Of a DNA stretch of 64,000 nt, positions 48,298-58,567 are shown piece after piece (within the stretch, counting starts at the first letter, position 1; each line of letters begins with the position of its first letter). A model generated the notes under the pieces. That model was given only the letters and a program-made list of their open reading frames with translations, searched no databases and was not told where the DNA came from. Source of the stretch: Snodgrassella sp. CFCC 13594 (GTDB lineage Bacteria; Pseudomonadota; Gammaproteobacteria; Burkholderiales; Neisseriaceae). The DNA lies in the NCBI RefSeq assembly GCF_001590725.1, contig NZ_LQXR01000009.1, positions 1-64,000 of the forward strand. Reading direction: 5' to 3'. A program made the position numbers and the translations under genes.

Positions 48298-49658
48298 TTA
48301 TAGTTCCAGACAATTTACTATTTTATTATGATATGCACGAGGTAAAGTTGACATTACAGGCAGCACGCCTTGGGTAACGGCCTTATCAACTGCAACCGCC
48401 ACATTCACAATGGCAATGCATTCATCACCCTCACAGACAACGGGCCAAATCTTACGCAAAAAAACGGGCACTTTCCGCTCTTGCAGAATTCTTTTCACGC
48501 TTTTACGCCCGCCTTGCAATCGTAAAGTGTCTTGACTGGTGGTAATCCGCACCTGCCAATCCGGATGAATATGAGGCAAACCCAGCACATGCTCGTCCCA
48601 TTTTAAAAAATGCGACAGCTCTGGCAACGTCACTGCACACGGCAAAATAGCCAACCACGGCCACTGAAGATGAGCCTGCTCCCCAAGCGGCCATAAACAA
48701 TCTGCATAATACACGGCTTGCCCATGCGGCAACGACCAGGTGGCCGTTTTGACTGAAGTTTGCTGTAGTTGCCGAGTGAATGCCGCAATAGATGCGGCAC
48801 GAGGTGAACCCAATTGATGTTTTTGGGCAAAGCAGTGTAACAATTGGCGCTGCCGAGCTGCGCCAAACTGGCGCCAGCGGCTCACGCAGAAAAAACCATG
48901 GCTACACACATCAACCCAGTCCTGAGTTGAGACTTCATTTAAAATACTCAACTCATCCTGCAAACACGCAATGGCTGCCTGAATTTGCCTATTCATGACT
49001 GGCATATGAGTACGCCATTCGGGTAAGCCGATGTGGCGCAACCAATTCCGCAAAAAACGCGTATCGTTGTTGCTGTCGTCATCCACAAAAGACAACTGGT
49101 AATGCCGCGCATAGGCCAAAATTTCTGAGCGCGTGCGCCTCAATAACGGGCGCCACAGCTGCGTCTGTGCTGTCAGAGTGCGCCATGTGGGCATCGCTGA
49201 AAGCGCACGAACCCCCCACCACGCAATGCCGCCAAAAAAAATGTTTCTACTTGGTCATCTTGGTGATGAGCCAACACCACAACATTGGCTCGGCTGCCTG
49301 AAAAAATAGCATATCTTTGCTTACGGGCAGCGGCCTCAATGCCTTCTCCCACAACATTTACCTGCACCTGCGCTGCTTGCAAAGGAATACCCCAATCTGC
49401 GCATAGATTTTGGCAAAACAGCAACCAGGCATCGGCGTATTCACTTAAACCATGATGCACATGAATCGCTTCAACTTGAATAGAGAGTTGTTGACGCAAG
49501 CGCATCAAAACGTGCAGCAACACCACCGAGTCCATACCGCCGCTTAAACCCACCGCCAAAACAGAATGGCCAGCCATACTGGCTGACCATTGTGCGGCCA
49601 CATCCTCGGCCAAATCGACAAAATCGGGATCTAAATTACTTGCTGTGAAATTTTCCAT
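48298..49658 (-). pseudogene. tilS: tRNA(Ile)-lysidine synthase TilS, one-base frameshift at a G6 run
   Basis: The 5' part from ATG 49658 carries the PP-loop SGGMDSVVLLHVL, VEAIHVHHGLS and VVLAHHQDDQVETFFLAALRGGG, then diverges; the continuation ALSAMPTWRTL, SFVDDDSNNDTRFLRNWLR and the C-terminal substrate domain are in another frame down to 48298. Restoring one G in the six-base run at 49212-49217 gives 453 residues, normal for TilS. The enzyme converts C34 of tRNA-Ile(CAU) to lysidine and is essential in nearly all bacteria, so a real null is unlikely; a sequencing error or frameshifting must be considered. It overlaps accA by 23 nt. Confidence 0.9.
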
Positions 49659-50595
49659 AAGCCATCAATCGATCAAATCGGCGCGACAACAAATCAGCGG
49701 TCGTCATATTTTGAGCCTCTTGTAACTCACGCTCCAACAGCGCTTTCACCCGTTTCATTACTTCAGGATAATTGCGGTGCGCGCCACCCAAAGGTTCCTC
49801 AATAATCTGATCAATGAGTTTTAAATCATGCAATCGCTTAGCAGTAATCCCCAAGGCCTGAGCCGCATCAGCAGCCTTTTCCGCCGTTTTCCACAAAATA
49901 GAAGCACAGCCTTCGGGTGAGATTACCGAATAAGTGGAGTATTGAAGCATATTGACATAGTCGCCAACGGCAATGGCCAAAGCACCGCCTGAACCACCTT
50001 CACCAATAATCGTACACAAAACCGGCACACGCAAACGCGCCAACTCATATAAATTAAGACCAATGGCCTCAGACTGGCCACGTTCTTCTGCACCAATACC
50101 GGGGTATGCGCCCGGCGTGTCCACGAATGTCAACACCGGAATCTGAAATTTCTCAGCAGTTTTCATCAGGCGTAAGGCTTTGCGATAGCCTTCCGGTTTG
50201 GGCATACCAAAATTACGACGAATTTTTTCTTTGGTATCCCGGCCTTTTTGGTGACCAATCACCATCACCGATTCCCCATTGAATCGTGCCAAACCACCGA
50301 CTATAGCGGCGTCATCTGCATAATTTCGATCGCCATGGAGCTCCTCGAAATCGGTACACAATGCATTAACATAATCTAAAGTATAAGGACGCTGGGCATG
50401 GCGAGAAATCTGAGATACTTGCACTGGCGTCAGTTTAGAAAAAATCGATTTGGTTAAATCATCACTTTTTTTCTTCAGTCGAGCAATTTCCTCAGAAATA
50501 TCCACCACCGAATCGTCTTGAACGAAGCGCAGCTCATCAATTTTCTGCACCAACTCGGCAATAGGTTGCTCAAAATCAAGAAAAATCTGTTTCAT
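49636..50595 (-). CDS. accA: Acetyl-CoA carboxylase carboxyltransferase subunit alpha
   Basis: 319 residues from the ATG at 50595, identical in length to E. coli AccA; the frame is open further upstream without similarity. Transfers the carboxyl group from carboxybiotin to acetyl-CoA with Acc[22 protein letters not shown]-like [34 protein letters not shown] and the [15 protein letters not shown] oxyanion region are all present. Its end overlaps the tilS start, so the genes are coupled. Confidence 0.97.
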   Translation of the reverse strand: MKQIFLDFEQPIAELVQKIDELRFVQDDSVVDISEEIARLKKKSDDLTKSIFSKLTPVQVSQISRHAQRPYTLDYVNALCTDFEELHGDRNYADDAAIVGGLARFNGESVMVIGHQKGRDTKEKIRRNFGMPKPEGYRKALRLMKTAEKFQIPVLTFVDTPGAYPGIGAEERGQSEAIGLNLYELARLRVPVLCTIIGEGGSGGALAIAVGDYVNMLQYSTYSVISPEGCASILWKTAEKAADAAQALGITAKRLHDLKLIDQIIEEPLGGAHRNYPEVMKRVKALLERELQEAQNMTTADLLSRRFDRLMAYGKFHSK

Positions 50596-51031
50596 TGTAA
50601 TGGGTTCCAACTCAGCTAAATTGCTGGTTATGATACGCGAAGATAATCTGCTGCGCAGCAAAAAGGCATTAATTTTGCCCTACTTTCAATCTAAACAGCA
50701 CATTTATTAAGTAATTTGCACTATCGTCCTAGCAACGATCATCGCTCTGGCCATAGACAATCTCAAAATCAATAACACTGCATCCAGCGCCCTATTTTGA
50801 ATCATTGTTTTGTTCGAATAGCCACGAATTAAAGTGCAATTTCACCCGCTTAAGCGCAACACAAAATTTACCAATAATATCCTAATGATACGACCGCCAA
50901 CATCCATCACCTCATCAACGAAAAAAATCTTTTTGATTCAATATAATATTTCATTAATTCCATCTTTCAGGCAGCCTAAATTAGGCTAGAATAAGCACTG
51001 TCTTTATCCTATCTAGGTAGGAATTTATTTT
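50596..51031. other. Divergent accA/pat intergenic region
   Basis: 436 bases, A+T-rich (many AATAAT/TTTAAT runs near 50870-50955). It must hold promoters for both accA and the acetyltransferase gene. Apart from a single exact uptake sequence at 50966-50977, followed by a short stem AGCCTAAATTAGGCT, I recognise no element and no coding frame. Confidence 0.5.
50966..50977 (-). repeat. DNA uptake sequence
   Basis: Exact TTCAGGCAGCCT about 55 nt upstream of the acetyltransferase gene, overlapping a small stem (AGCCTA-AA-TTAGGCT). Confidence 0.7.
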
Positions 51032-53751
51032 ATGAAACCACACCCTTTACACAGTTTATTTGCGCCGAAGCACATCGCTGTGATTGGTGCCAGCGATAAA
51101 TCCAACAGTGCTGGGCAACGCCTATTGGCCAATCTACTCGCTTCTGCGTTTAAAGGGAAAATCACTCCAGTCAACATCCGCCATAAAATGGTGGGCGGTT
51201 TAACCGCTTATGCCAATGTGACCCAAATCCCACAAGCAGTGGATGTAGCCATTGTACTAACCCGCATTGATTCTCTGGCGGCCATTTTTAAAGATTGCCA
51301 CAAAGCGGGCATCCGCTACGTTATCTTGGTTAAAACGCTGGAGCATGTCCAACCCAAAGACCGTGAAGTTTTAAAGAAAGCAGTGGATAGGGCCAAAAAA
51401 CTTGGCGTTCGCGTGTTGGGCCCCAGTTTACTGGGCCTTATTCGCTCCAATATCGGTTTGAATGCCAGTATTTACAGTGGTCACATTAACCCCGGTAACC
51501 TAGCAGTTATCAGCCAATCCAGTGCATTGTGCACTGCTATGCTCGATTGGGCATACAGTCGTGACATCGGTTTTTCAACAGTGCTGTCTTTGGGCGAAAC
51601 CACATGGGACGTGGATTTTGGTGAAATTCTGGATTATTTGGTCAACGACAGCGCAACCAAAGCCATCCTATTGCACATCAACCAAGTAACCGATGGGCGA
51701 CAATTCCTCAGTGCACTGCGTGCAGCCGCCCGGGCCAAACCCATCGTAGTCATTAAATCTGGTCATAATTTGGATCACGTTACTGGCCTCACGCAAGCCA
51801 GTCGCGCACTCAAAAATGCTGATGTATTTGCCAGTATTTTGGCGCGGGCGGGCGTTCTACAAGTCAACTCTATTTCACAAATGTTCACTGCAGTAAAAGT
51901 ATTAACGGCCAATTATCGAAGCCACGGGGATAAACTGGCCATCATTTGCAACGGCATAGGCCTGGGTATTTTGGCCGCAGATACAGCCTATGACTTGGGC
52001 GTGCCTTTAGCCACCTTAAGTGAAGGCACCTTGTCCAAACTCAATGAAGCCCTTCCAGAAAACTGGTCACGCAGCAACCCCGTCGATGTGGTGGGCGACG
52101 CAGGCCCTTTGCGCTTTCGCACCGCCGTCAAATTGTGTTTGGACGATGATCAGGTGGATGGCGTATTGGTGATTTTTTCACCCCAAATCGGTACAGATCA
52201 TCTGGCCACAGCACAAATGATGGTGCAATTACAAAGTGAAACCGAAAAACCACTTTTGCTATCGTGGCTGGGTGAACAAAAAGTGAAAGAAAGCCGAGCC
52301 TTGTTTACTCAAGCAAAGCGTCTGCATTTTAATGCCCCGGATAACGCCATTGAAGTTTTTAAAAAACTGGCCGACTTTCACCACAATCAACAACTGTTAT
52401 TGCAAACACCAGCACCATTAACGCAAGCCCAATGCGAGCCTGATTACACTGCCGCACATCGCTTACTGCACATGTTGCAAGACGCGCCAGACACCATTGT
52501 TTCAGAAGCCCTATCCAAACAACTTTTGGGCCTATTTGGCATCCACACCAACCAAACCCTGTTGGCGCAAAATGAAGCAGCTTCCTGTGCATTAGCTGAC
52601 AAACTGGGCTATCCCGTGGTACTAAAAATTGACTCACCTGATCTGTTTTATAAATCAGATATTGATGGCGTCCGGTTAAATTTAAATTCCAGAGAAGAAG
52701 TATGCGCTGCCTATCAACAGATGATTCAGGCAGCCCAACGCACGCAACCACCCATTCGCATCAACGGTGTCACTGTTCAGCCTATGTATCGACATAAATA
52801 CGCCCGAGAAATGGCCATTAGTGTTACCCGTGACCCTACTTTCGGCCCCATCATTACACTGGGTGCGGGCGGCTGGGCTGGCAACTTGCAACAGCAGCGG
52901 GCAGTGTCTCTCCCGCCTTTAAACGACATCTTGATTCAAGATATGCTCTCGCACACTGCCATCGGCCATACTTTAGGTACTTTTAAAAATATGCCGCCAA
53001 TAGACAAGCTGGCGCTGCATCATGCCTTACTGCGTATTTCGGAAATGGTGTGCGAGTTGCCTGAAATCGAAGAAATGGAAATAGATCCATTTATGGTTAC
53101 GCCAGATGGCGTCATGGCACTGGATGCCCGAATGGTCATCAATAAACAAAAAAAATCACCCCGCCGCTATGGCATATGGCCATTATGCCCTATCCACATT
53201 TTCTAGAAACCCATACTGACCTCAAAGATGGTACCAGCGTATTTGTGCGCCCGTTGCGCCCAGAAGACGCCCAAATGGTGCAGAATTTTGTACGCAACAT
53301 GTCAGATCAAAGCCGATACAATCGCTTTATGTCGAGCATTAAGCAATTATCACAAAACGTTTTGGTGCGCTTTACCCAGCTCGACTATGACCGCGAAATG
53401 GCTTTGGTGATGATCAAGCAAAATCAAGATACCGAAGACGAAATATTGGCGATCGCCCGTTACACCACAGATCCTGATATGGAGGTATGTGAATTTGCCA
53501 TATCGGTATCCGACCAGTGGCAAGGACATGGTATAGGCATGATTATGATGAATCTTTTATTTGATGCCGCTCGTCACCAAGGGTTGCACACCATGCGAGG
53601 TGAAATCCTCACGGCCAACACTGGCATGCAAAAGCTCACCCGAAAATTGGGGTTTACGATACGCAAAGACCCCGAAGATGGCAGCGTTTGTTTGGTAGAA
53701 AAACCACTACTGGCAGCAGCAGAAAGTACTTCTGCGACAACAGCAGGATAA
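51032..53751 (+). pseudogene. pat: Pat/YfiQ-type protein lysine acetyltransferase, one-base frameshift between domains
   Basis: The first part (51032-53206) has the NDP-forming acyl-CoA synthetase fold: a CoA-binding domain opening with HSLFAPKHIAVIGASDKS, a ligase-like domain and an ATP-grasp-like domain from about residue 490. It then ends in an out-of-family tail. The second part (53176-53751) is a GNAT acetyltransferase (TSVFVRPLRPEDA, SDQWQGHGIGMIMMN). In related Pat proteins the two are one chain joined by a segment like GHMAIMPYP, recovered here by adding one base near 53171, giving 906 residues. Such enzymes acetylate metabolic enzymes such as acetyl-CoA synthetase. The GNAT part has its own ATG at 53176, so separate translation is possible. 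Confidence 0.85.
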
Positions 53752-53847
53752 ATACCTTGCAAAGATAGGGATTTATCACCTAAAATTGGCGGTTTTCTTA
53801 TTACCGATTTACCGCAACACTTCGATTTTCTGATGAAGGAATAAATA

Positions 53848-54096
53848 ATGGTCGTAATTCGCATGGCACGTGGTGGCTCTAAACACCGTCCTTTCTTTAA
53901 TATTGTGGTGGCTGATTCCCACAACCGCCGCGACGGTCGTTTCATTGAGCGTATTGGTTTTTACAACCCCGTTGCCAATGAAAAACAAGAACGCGTGCGT
54001 CTGAGCGCAGAACGCTTAAACCACTGGGTGGCACAAGGTGCACAGGTGAGTGAAGCCGTAGCCAAACTGGTTAAAGAACAACAAGCTGCTGCTTAA
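53848..54096 (+). CDS. rpsP: 30S ribosomal protein S16
   Basis: 82 residues. [41 protein letters not shown] is the conserved N-terminal half of S16 (only the first residues quoted matter: VVIRMARGG). First gene of the standard rpsP-rimM-trmD-rplS operon, with AAGGA before the ATG. Confidence 0.98.
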   Translation: MVVIRMARGGSKHRPFFNIVVADSHNRRDGRFIERIGFYNPVANEKQERVRLSAERLNHWVAQGAQVSEAVAKLVKEQQAAA

Positions 54097-54107
54097 ACCT
54101 CCTGGTT

Positions 54108-54620
54108 ATGAGCAACAGCAAGCCACAATGGGTGGCCATGGGCTACATCAAAGGTGTATTTGGTGTCAAAGGCTGGCTAAAAGTTAGCGTGAGTACCGAA
54201 TATACCGATAGCTTACTGGATTACTCCGAGTGGCGCTTATGTAAAGATGGCCACAGTCAACGCATGACTGTGGTCGAAGGCAAAGTTCATGGCGATGAAC
54301 TGCAAGTCAAATTCGACGGCATTGATGATCGAGATGAAGCTGCGCGTTTGCGTGGTTACACGATCGAAGTCGATCGGGCTGACTTTGCCGCAACCGAAGA
54401 CAATGAGTTTTATTGGGCCGACTTGGTTGGTTTGAGTGTCACCAACCGTGAAGGCGTGATGCTGGGGAAGGTAGAATCGCTGATGGAAACTGGCGCACAT
54501 GATGTTCTGGTTATCCGCGGCGAGTACGGCGAAAAATTGATTCCATTTGTCAATCAATTTGTGGATGAAGTTTCTCTACCCGAACAACGCATGGTAGTGG
54601 ACTGGGGCATGGATTACTGA
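54108..54620 (+). CDS. rimM: Ribosome maturation factor RimM
   Basis: 170 residues. N-terminal RimM domain (VAMGYIKGVFGVKGWLKV) and C-terminal PRC barrel (FYWADLVGLSVTNREG and GAHDVLVIRGEYGEKLIPF). It assists 16S processing and assembly of the 30S head with S19. It lies 11 nt after rpsP and overlaps trmD by one base (TGATG). Confidence 0.97.
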   Translation: MSNSKPQWVAMGYIKGVFGVKGWLKVSVSTEYTDSLLDYSEWRLCKDGHSQRMTVVEGKVHGDELQVKFDGIDDRDEAARLRGYTIEVDRADFAATEDNEFYWADLVGLSVTNREGVMLGKVESLMETGAHDVLVIRGEYGEKLIPFVNQFVDEVSLPEQRMVVDWGMDY

Positions 54621-55363
54621 TGCACATTCAGGCCATCACACTGTTTCCGGAAATGTTTTCTGCCCTCACCCAATCAGGCGTCACCGCTCGAGCGTTACAC
54701 AAAGATTTGTGGCAATTTGAAGCGATTAATCCGCGTCAATTTGCCGACAATGCTTTGGGTTATGTTGATGACCGCCCTTTTGGCGGCGGCCCAGGTATGA
54801 TTATGATGGCTCCGCCTTTGCAGGCAGCCATCGAAGCAGCCCAAGCATCCTGCCCCCAGGCTCAGTTGGTTTATATGAGCCCACAAGGGCAGCCGCTCAC
54901 GCACAACATGGTGGCAAAACTAGCTGAAAAACCAGGTTTGACAGTGGTCTGTGGTCGCTATGAAGGTATTGATGAACGGGTGCTGGAGATAAATGATATC
55001 GAACAAATCAGCATTGGCGATTTTGTCGTGTCGGGTGGTGAACTCCCAGCAATGATGTTGATGGATGCAGTGATTCGTTTGCTGCCCGGTGCGTTGGGTG
55101 ATGCGCAATCAGCGCTGGAAGATTCGTTTGTCAACGGTTTACTAGACTGTCCGCATTACACGCGCCCAGTCGAATTTCGAGGCGTGGGTGTTCCCGATAT
55201 TTTGCGCGGTGGCAACCACGGTTTGATTGCGCAATGGCGGTTAATCCAATCGCTATCGCGTACTTTGGCACGCAGGCCGGATTTATTGGCCAGTCGTGTG
55301 TTTACCCCAGAGGAATCTAGGCTCTTGCACGCAATCAAGCAAGAGGAACGAGATGTCCCATGA
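54620..55363 (+). CDS. trmD: tRNA (guanine-N1)-methyltransferase TrmD
   Basis: 247 residues. SPOUT-fold enzyme that methylates G37 of tRNAs reading CUN, CCN and CGG codons to prevent frameshifting. The knot motifs [24 protein letters not shown] and [15 protein letters not shown] are complete, and [13 protein letters not shown] is typical. Third gene of the rpsP operon. Confidence 0.98.
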   Translation: MHIQAITLFPEMFSALTQSGVTARALHKDLWQFEAINPRQFADNALGYVDDRPFGGGPGMIMMAPPLQAAIEAAQASCPQAQLVYMSPQGQPLTHNMVAKLAEKPGLTVVCGRYEGIDERVLEINDIEQISIGDFVVSGGELPAMMLMDAVIRLLPGALGDAQSALEDSFVNGLLDCPHYTRPVEFRGVGVPDILRGGNHGLIAQWRLIQSLSRTLARRPDLLASRVFTPEESRLLHAIKQEERDVP

Positions 55364-55380
55364 TAATTAGGAAGCCAACA

Positions 55381-55746
55381 ATGAACTTGATTCAACAGTT
55401 AGAGCAAGAAGAAATCGCTCGCTTAAATAAAGACATCCCTGAGTTTGCCCCTGGCGATACCGTGGTTGTGTCTGTCCGCGTAACCGAAGGTAGCCGTACT
55501 CGTCTGCAGGCTTATGAAGGCATCGTAATTGCCCGTCGTAACCGCGGCCTGAACAGCAACTTCATCGTGCGTAAAATTTCAAGCGGCGAAGGTGTGGAAC
55601 GTACTTTCCAATTGTATGCACCGAGCGTGGAAAAAATCGAAGTGAAACGCCGTGGTGACGTGCGTCGTGCCAAGCTGTATTACTTGCGCGGCTTGACTGG
55701 TAAAGCGGCTCGCATTAAAGAAAAATTGCCGGCTCGTAAAGGCTAA
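55381..55746 (+). CDS. rplS: 50S ribosomal protein L19
   Basis: 121 residues from the ATG at 55381, preceded by AGGAAG; the frame is open 7 codons upstream but that part is not family sequence. [36 protein letters not shown] and [25 protein letters not shown] (motif cores [16 protein letters not shown]) are canonical. L19 sits at the 30S-50S interface. Last gene of the operon. Confidence 0.98.
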   Translation: MNLIQQLEQEEIARLNKDIPEFAPGDTVVVSVRVTEGSRTRLQAYEGIVIARRNRGLNSNFIVRKISSGEGVERTFQLYAPSVEKIEVKRRGDVRRAKLYYLRGLTGKAARIKEKLPARKG

Positions 55747-55779
55747 ATCGGATTTTTGCCTGGTTTCAGGCAAGCCGAT

Positions 55780-55818
55780 AATCATGAGGCCGAATCTGTT
55801 GATTCGGTCTTTTTTTAT
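55780..55818 (+). terminator. Terminator of the rpsP-rplS operon
   Basis: Imperfect stem GAGGCCGAATC, short loop containing TGTT, GATTCGGTCTTTTTTT: GCCGAATC pairs with GATTCGGT and is followed by seven T. It lies about 35 nt past the rplS stop. Confidence 0.85.
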
Positions 55819-55866
55819 GGTGTCATTGCCAACAGCTGAATCACGCCAGCCCCGCCAACTTTAATT

Positions 55867-55878
55867 GGGCTGCCTGAA
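55867..55878 (+). repeat. DNA uptake sequence (11 of 12 match)
   Basis: GGGCTGCCTGAA in the purM upstream region, one mismatch from the consensus; the last clear uptake sequence before the accessory region. Confidence 0.6.
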
Positions 55879-55988
55879 AGAAATACGTGATCCCAATTAT
55901 CGACCATACGCGCAAGCAGGCGAAAAATGTTAAAATTGCGCCGTTTTGTATTTTACCCTTTGCCTAAGCCAAATAAGGACCCCAACCC

Positions 55989-57023
55989 ATGAGCCAATCC
56001 CTCAGTTACCGTGATGCCGGTGTGGACATTGATGCCGGAGATGCACTGGTGGAAAACATCAAACCTTTTGCCAAACGCACTATGCGGCCAGAAGTCTTGG
56101 GCGACTTGGGTGGCTTCGGAGCTTTGGTTGAAATCAGCAAAAAATACCAAAATCCCGTACTGGTTTCCGGCACCGACGGTGTGGGCACCAAATTGAAATT
56201 GGCCTTCGATTGGGACAAGCATGACACGGTGGGGATTGACCTTGTGGCCATGAGCGTCAACGATATCTTGGTGCAAGGCGCCGAGCCTTTATTTTTTCTG
56301 GATTACTTTGCCTGCGGTAAATTGGATGTGGGGCGTGCCACCGATGTGATCAAAGGCATCGCCGCCGGATGCGAAGAATCTGGCTGCGCCTTAATTGGCG
56401 GTGAGACTGCCGAAATGCCAGGCATGTATCCCGAAGGCGAATACGACTTGGCCGGCTTTGCTGTAGGCGTAGTGGAGAAAGACCGCGTCATCAATGGCCG
56501 CAGCATTACCCCAGGTGATGTGTTATTGGGCTTAGCCTCAAACGGTGCACACTCTAATGGCTACTCATTGGTACGCAAAATCATCGAGCGCGACCAGCCC
56601 GAACTGGATGCCCCATTTGATCAGGGAAAAACCCTGCGTGATGCCATCATGGCACCCACCCGCTTGTATGTGAAGCCCATCTTAGCGGCACTGAAGCAAT
56701 TCACCATTAAAGGCATGGCGCACATTACCGGGGGTGGCATCACTGAAAACGTACCGCGCGTGTTGCCTGAAAATACCGTAGCTCAAATTGATGCGCAAAC
56801 ATGGACACTGCCAAAACTTTTTCAGTGGCTACAACAGGCAGGCAATGTGAATACTCAAGAAATGTACCGCACCTTTAATTGTGGTATTGGCATGGTATTG
56901 ATTGTGGCTCAAGAAGATGCTGCGGCCATTCACGACTTTTTAGCCAATGAAGGTGAAACTGTGTATCGCTTGGGTACCATTCGTGAACGTCAGGGAACAG
57001 AGCACCAAACCCAAGTGGCCTAA
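55989..57023 (+). CDS. purM: Phosphoribosylformylglycinamidine cyclo-ligase
   Basis: 344 residues. Fifth step of purine synthesis: ATP-dependent ring closure to AIR. The N-terminal [20 protein letters not shown], the signature [33 protein letters not shown] and the [17 protein letters not shown] segment match PurM. It is the last chromosomal-type gene before the accessory element, and the final codons end normally; no direct repeat that would mark an attachment site was noticed within it. Confidence 0.97.
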   Translation: MSQSLSYRDAGVDIDAGDALVENIKPFAKRTMRPEVLGDLGGFGALVEISKKYQNPVLVSGTDGVGTKLKLAFDWDKHDTVGIDLVAMSVNDILVQGAEPLFFLDYFACGKLDVGRATDVIKGIAAGCEESGCALIGGETAEMPGMYPEGEYDLAGFAVGVVEKDRVINGRSITPGDVLLGLASNGAHSNGYSLVRKIIERDQPELDAPFDQGKTLRDAIMAPTRLYVKPILAALKQFTIKGMAHITGGGITENVPRVLPENTVAQIDAQTWTLPKLFQWLQQAGNVNTQEMYRTFNCGIGMVLIVAQEDAAAIHDFLANEGETVYRLGTIRERQGTEHQTQVA

Positions 57024-57138
57024 ACTCAGCCGCCACTTAAAATGGCAACGAATTGATAAAAAACCGTTTCAGGTGCCTCCAATCTCTCTTTTGATTTTTA
57101 TTATTAAAATCAATAACTTATGATTTTGGCAAGAGGGT

Positions 57139-57158
57139 TTTGTCAAATTTTTGACAAA
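57139..57158. promoter_or_regulatory. Perfect inverted repeat upstream of the Panacea-domain gene (operator candidate)
   Basis: TTTGTCAAA, 2 bases, TTTGACAAA. The right arm contains a perfect -35 hexamer TTGACA (57151-57156), although no good -10 follows at 17 bp; another possible -10 (TATGAT) is at 57224-57229. A site like this could bind a dimeric autoregulator of the downstream pair. Confidence 0.55.
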
Positions 57159-57265
57159 GCTTGAGCTACTCAATCTTGAGATTTTGTAAGGTGCAATTTC
57201 GCTTGTTGATTTTTTCTGTTTGATATGATAGAAGGATCGGAGCGAAAATATTTAGGGGAAATGAA

Positions 57266-57727
57266 ATGGCAGCACACAAAGCAACTGATGTTGCAAATTG
57301 GTTTATCGGAAAATTTGCAGAGTCGGGTGATGTTGTTACTCATTTAAAAGTTCAGAAGCTACTTTATTATTCAGAAGCCTGGAATCAAGTTATTAACGGT
57401 GAGGAGCTTTTTGAGGGGCAGATACAGGCGTGGGCACATGGCCCTGTAGTCCCGGAAGTTTTTCATGAGTTTAAGCAACATGGATGGAATCCATTGCCTA
57501 TGCCGGAAGAAGATCGGATTCCAAAATTCTCGGAAGAAACCGAGAATGTACTAAACCAAGTTATTGATACTTATGGTGAGCTACCAGCCAAAACACTTGA
57601 GAATATGACTCATGAAGATGAGCCTTGGATTCAGGCTCGTGGCAATCTTGAGCCTGAAGAAAGATGTGAGGCTCCTATCCCCAAAGAGGAAATAAAGACC
57701 TTCTTCGAAAAAAAATATGGGGATTAA
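57266..57727 (+). CDS. Panacea/SocA-type (DUF4065) antitoxin-domain protein
   Basis: 153 residues. The start TDVANWFIGKF, VTHLKVQKLLYYSEAW and IQAWAHGPVVPEVFHEFKQHG are the core motifs of the Panacea domain (DUF4065, SocA family), a small fold that neutralises many unrelated toxins in type II-like toxin-antitoxin pairs. GGGGAAA precedes the ATG. The neighbour begins one base after its stop, so the two form a tight pair in which this is the probable antitoxin. Family members also occur as phage or adaptor proteins, so a toxin-antitoxin role is inferred from context. Confidence 0.88.
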   Translation: MAAHKATDVANWFIGKFAESGDVVTHLKVQKLLYYSEAWNQVINGEELFEGQIQAWAHGPVVPEVFHEFKQHGWNPLPMPEEDRIPKFSEETENVLNQVIDTYGELPAKTLENMTHEDEPWIQARGNLEPEERCEAPIPKEEIKTFFEKKYGD

Positions 57728-57728
57728 T

Positions 57729-58247
57729 ATGGCCAAAGGACAGGCAAAAAAAATACCTAAAGACAAGATTCAGGACGAAGCAAAAGACAAAAGCTCTCTC
57801 GGAAATGTGCAAGGTTCTGAATTAGAGAAGAAAATATTTGATCTTCCCGTTTATAAAAAAGATGGCTCAAGAGAGAGTGTAAACGGAAAAAATCCATATG
57901 TTGTTTTAAAGTATTTTCAGGATGGCTGGGAATGCTTTTCTGTGTGGACAACCGAAGAGCTTAAGTCGTTTTCAAGATTCCTGACTACTTTCTCTGGGCA
58001 TACTTGGGATAGTGTCTATAAGTCAGCGGGGAAAGGGCCAAATAAAGGCAGTCTTGGCTATACCCCCTATGACATAGCCACAATGAAGGCAGGTAAAGAT
58101 ATTTTAGAGAAGGTAAGAGATTCAATCTCTCCCGATATCGGCTTTTTTGAGCTTAGAGTAAGTGACAAAATCCGACTTCATGGCTTTCAGTCGCAATCAG
58201 CTTTTTTCTTGGTAATGCTTGACAGAGAGCACAGAGTTTTTCCTTGA
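57729..58247 (+). CDS. Unrecognised small protein, candidate toxin partner of the Panacea protein
   Basis: 172 residues from the ATG at 57729 (GGGGAT 6 nt upstream; an earlier ATG overlapping the previous gene is less likely). I do not recognise a named family. The first ~35 residues are Lys/Asp/Glu-rich and probably disordered. A compact part follows: YVVLKYFQDGWECFSVW, an aromatic/Ser-rich middle, and a conserved-looking end with KIRLHGFQSQSAFFLVMLDR then EHRVFP. The end resembles small RNase-like or RelE-like proteins in which a terminal strand reads F-x-L-V-x-L-D-x-x-H-x-x-x-P, but this is only an impression. Position next to a Panacea gene makes it the likely toxin. A terminator follows. 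Confidence 0.65.
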   Translation: MAKGQAKKIPKDKIQDEAKDKSSLGNVQGSELEKKIFDLPVYKKDGSRESVNGKNPYVVLKYFQDGWECFSVWTTEELKSFSRFLTTFSGHTWDSVYKSAGKGPNKGSLGYTPYDIATMKAGKDILEKVRDSISPDIGFFELRVSDKIRLHGFQSQSAFFLVMLDREHRVFP

Positions 58248-58263
58248 AATGGAATAAATTAAG

Positions 58264-58292
58264 AAAGCCAGTCAAGTGACTGGCTTTTTTTA
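58264..58292 (+). terminator. Rho-independent terminator of the Panacea pair
   Basis: AAAGCCAGTCA, 2-base loop, TGACTGGCTTTTTTTA: a perfect stem with T run 16 nt past the stop. It lies convergent to the XRE gene, whose stop codon it touches. Confidence 0.93.
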
Positions 58293-58562
58293 TTCAATCA
58301 GCACTCCCTCTTCTGGTGGTTTGAGCAACAACCAAGGTTCAACCTCAAGAGCTTTTGCTATCGCTTCTATGTTGGAAAGAGACACGTTCCAACGAGATCG
58401 CTCCACAGCAGACACGTAGGTACGGTCCAACCCAGACTCTAGAGCCAGAGCCTCTTGTGACCAGTTCTTCCCTACTCTCAGCAGTCGCACATTGAAGGCC
58501 AGCACACCACGAAGATCGTCAGGTGCTGGAAGTTCTGTTGGTGGTTTGGGCTTGGCAGACAT
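58290..58562 (-). CDS. XRE-family transcriptional regulator
   Basis: 90 residues. Residues about 18-80 form a Cro/C1-type helix-turn-helix (LRVGKNWSQEALALESGLDR, then TYVSAVERSRWNVSLSNIEAIAKALEV), closest in style to the controller (C) proteins of restriction-modification systems and to small plasmid regulators. No restriction or methylase gene is visible in the window. It is divergent from the zinc-ribbon gene with a 100-nt shared region that contains an inverted repeat, so it may control itself and that gene. Confidence 0.85.
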   Translation of the reverse strand: MSAKPKPPTELPAPDDLRGVLAFNVRLLRVGKNWSQEALALESGLDRTYVSAVERSRWNVSLSNIEAIAKALEVEPWLLLKPPEEGVLIE

Positions 58563-58567
58563 GCCGT

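Noticed and set aside
49205-49222. Phase variation through the G6 run in tilS
   Set aside because: Switching off an essential gene is not a workable phase-variable trait; error or slippage is more likely. Kept only as part of the lesion findings.
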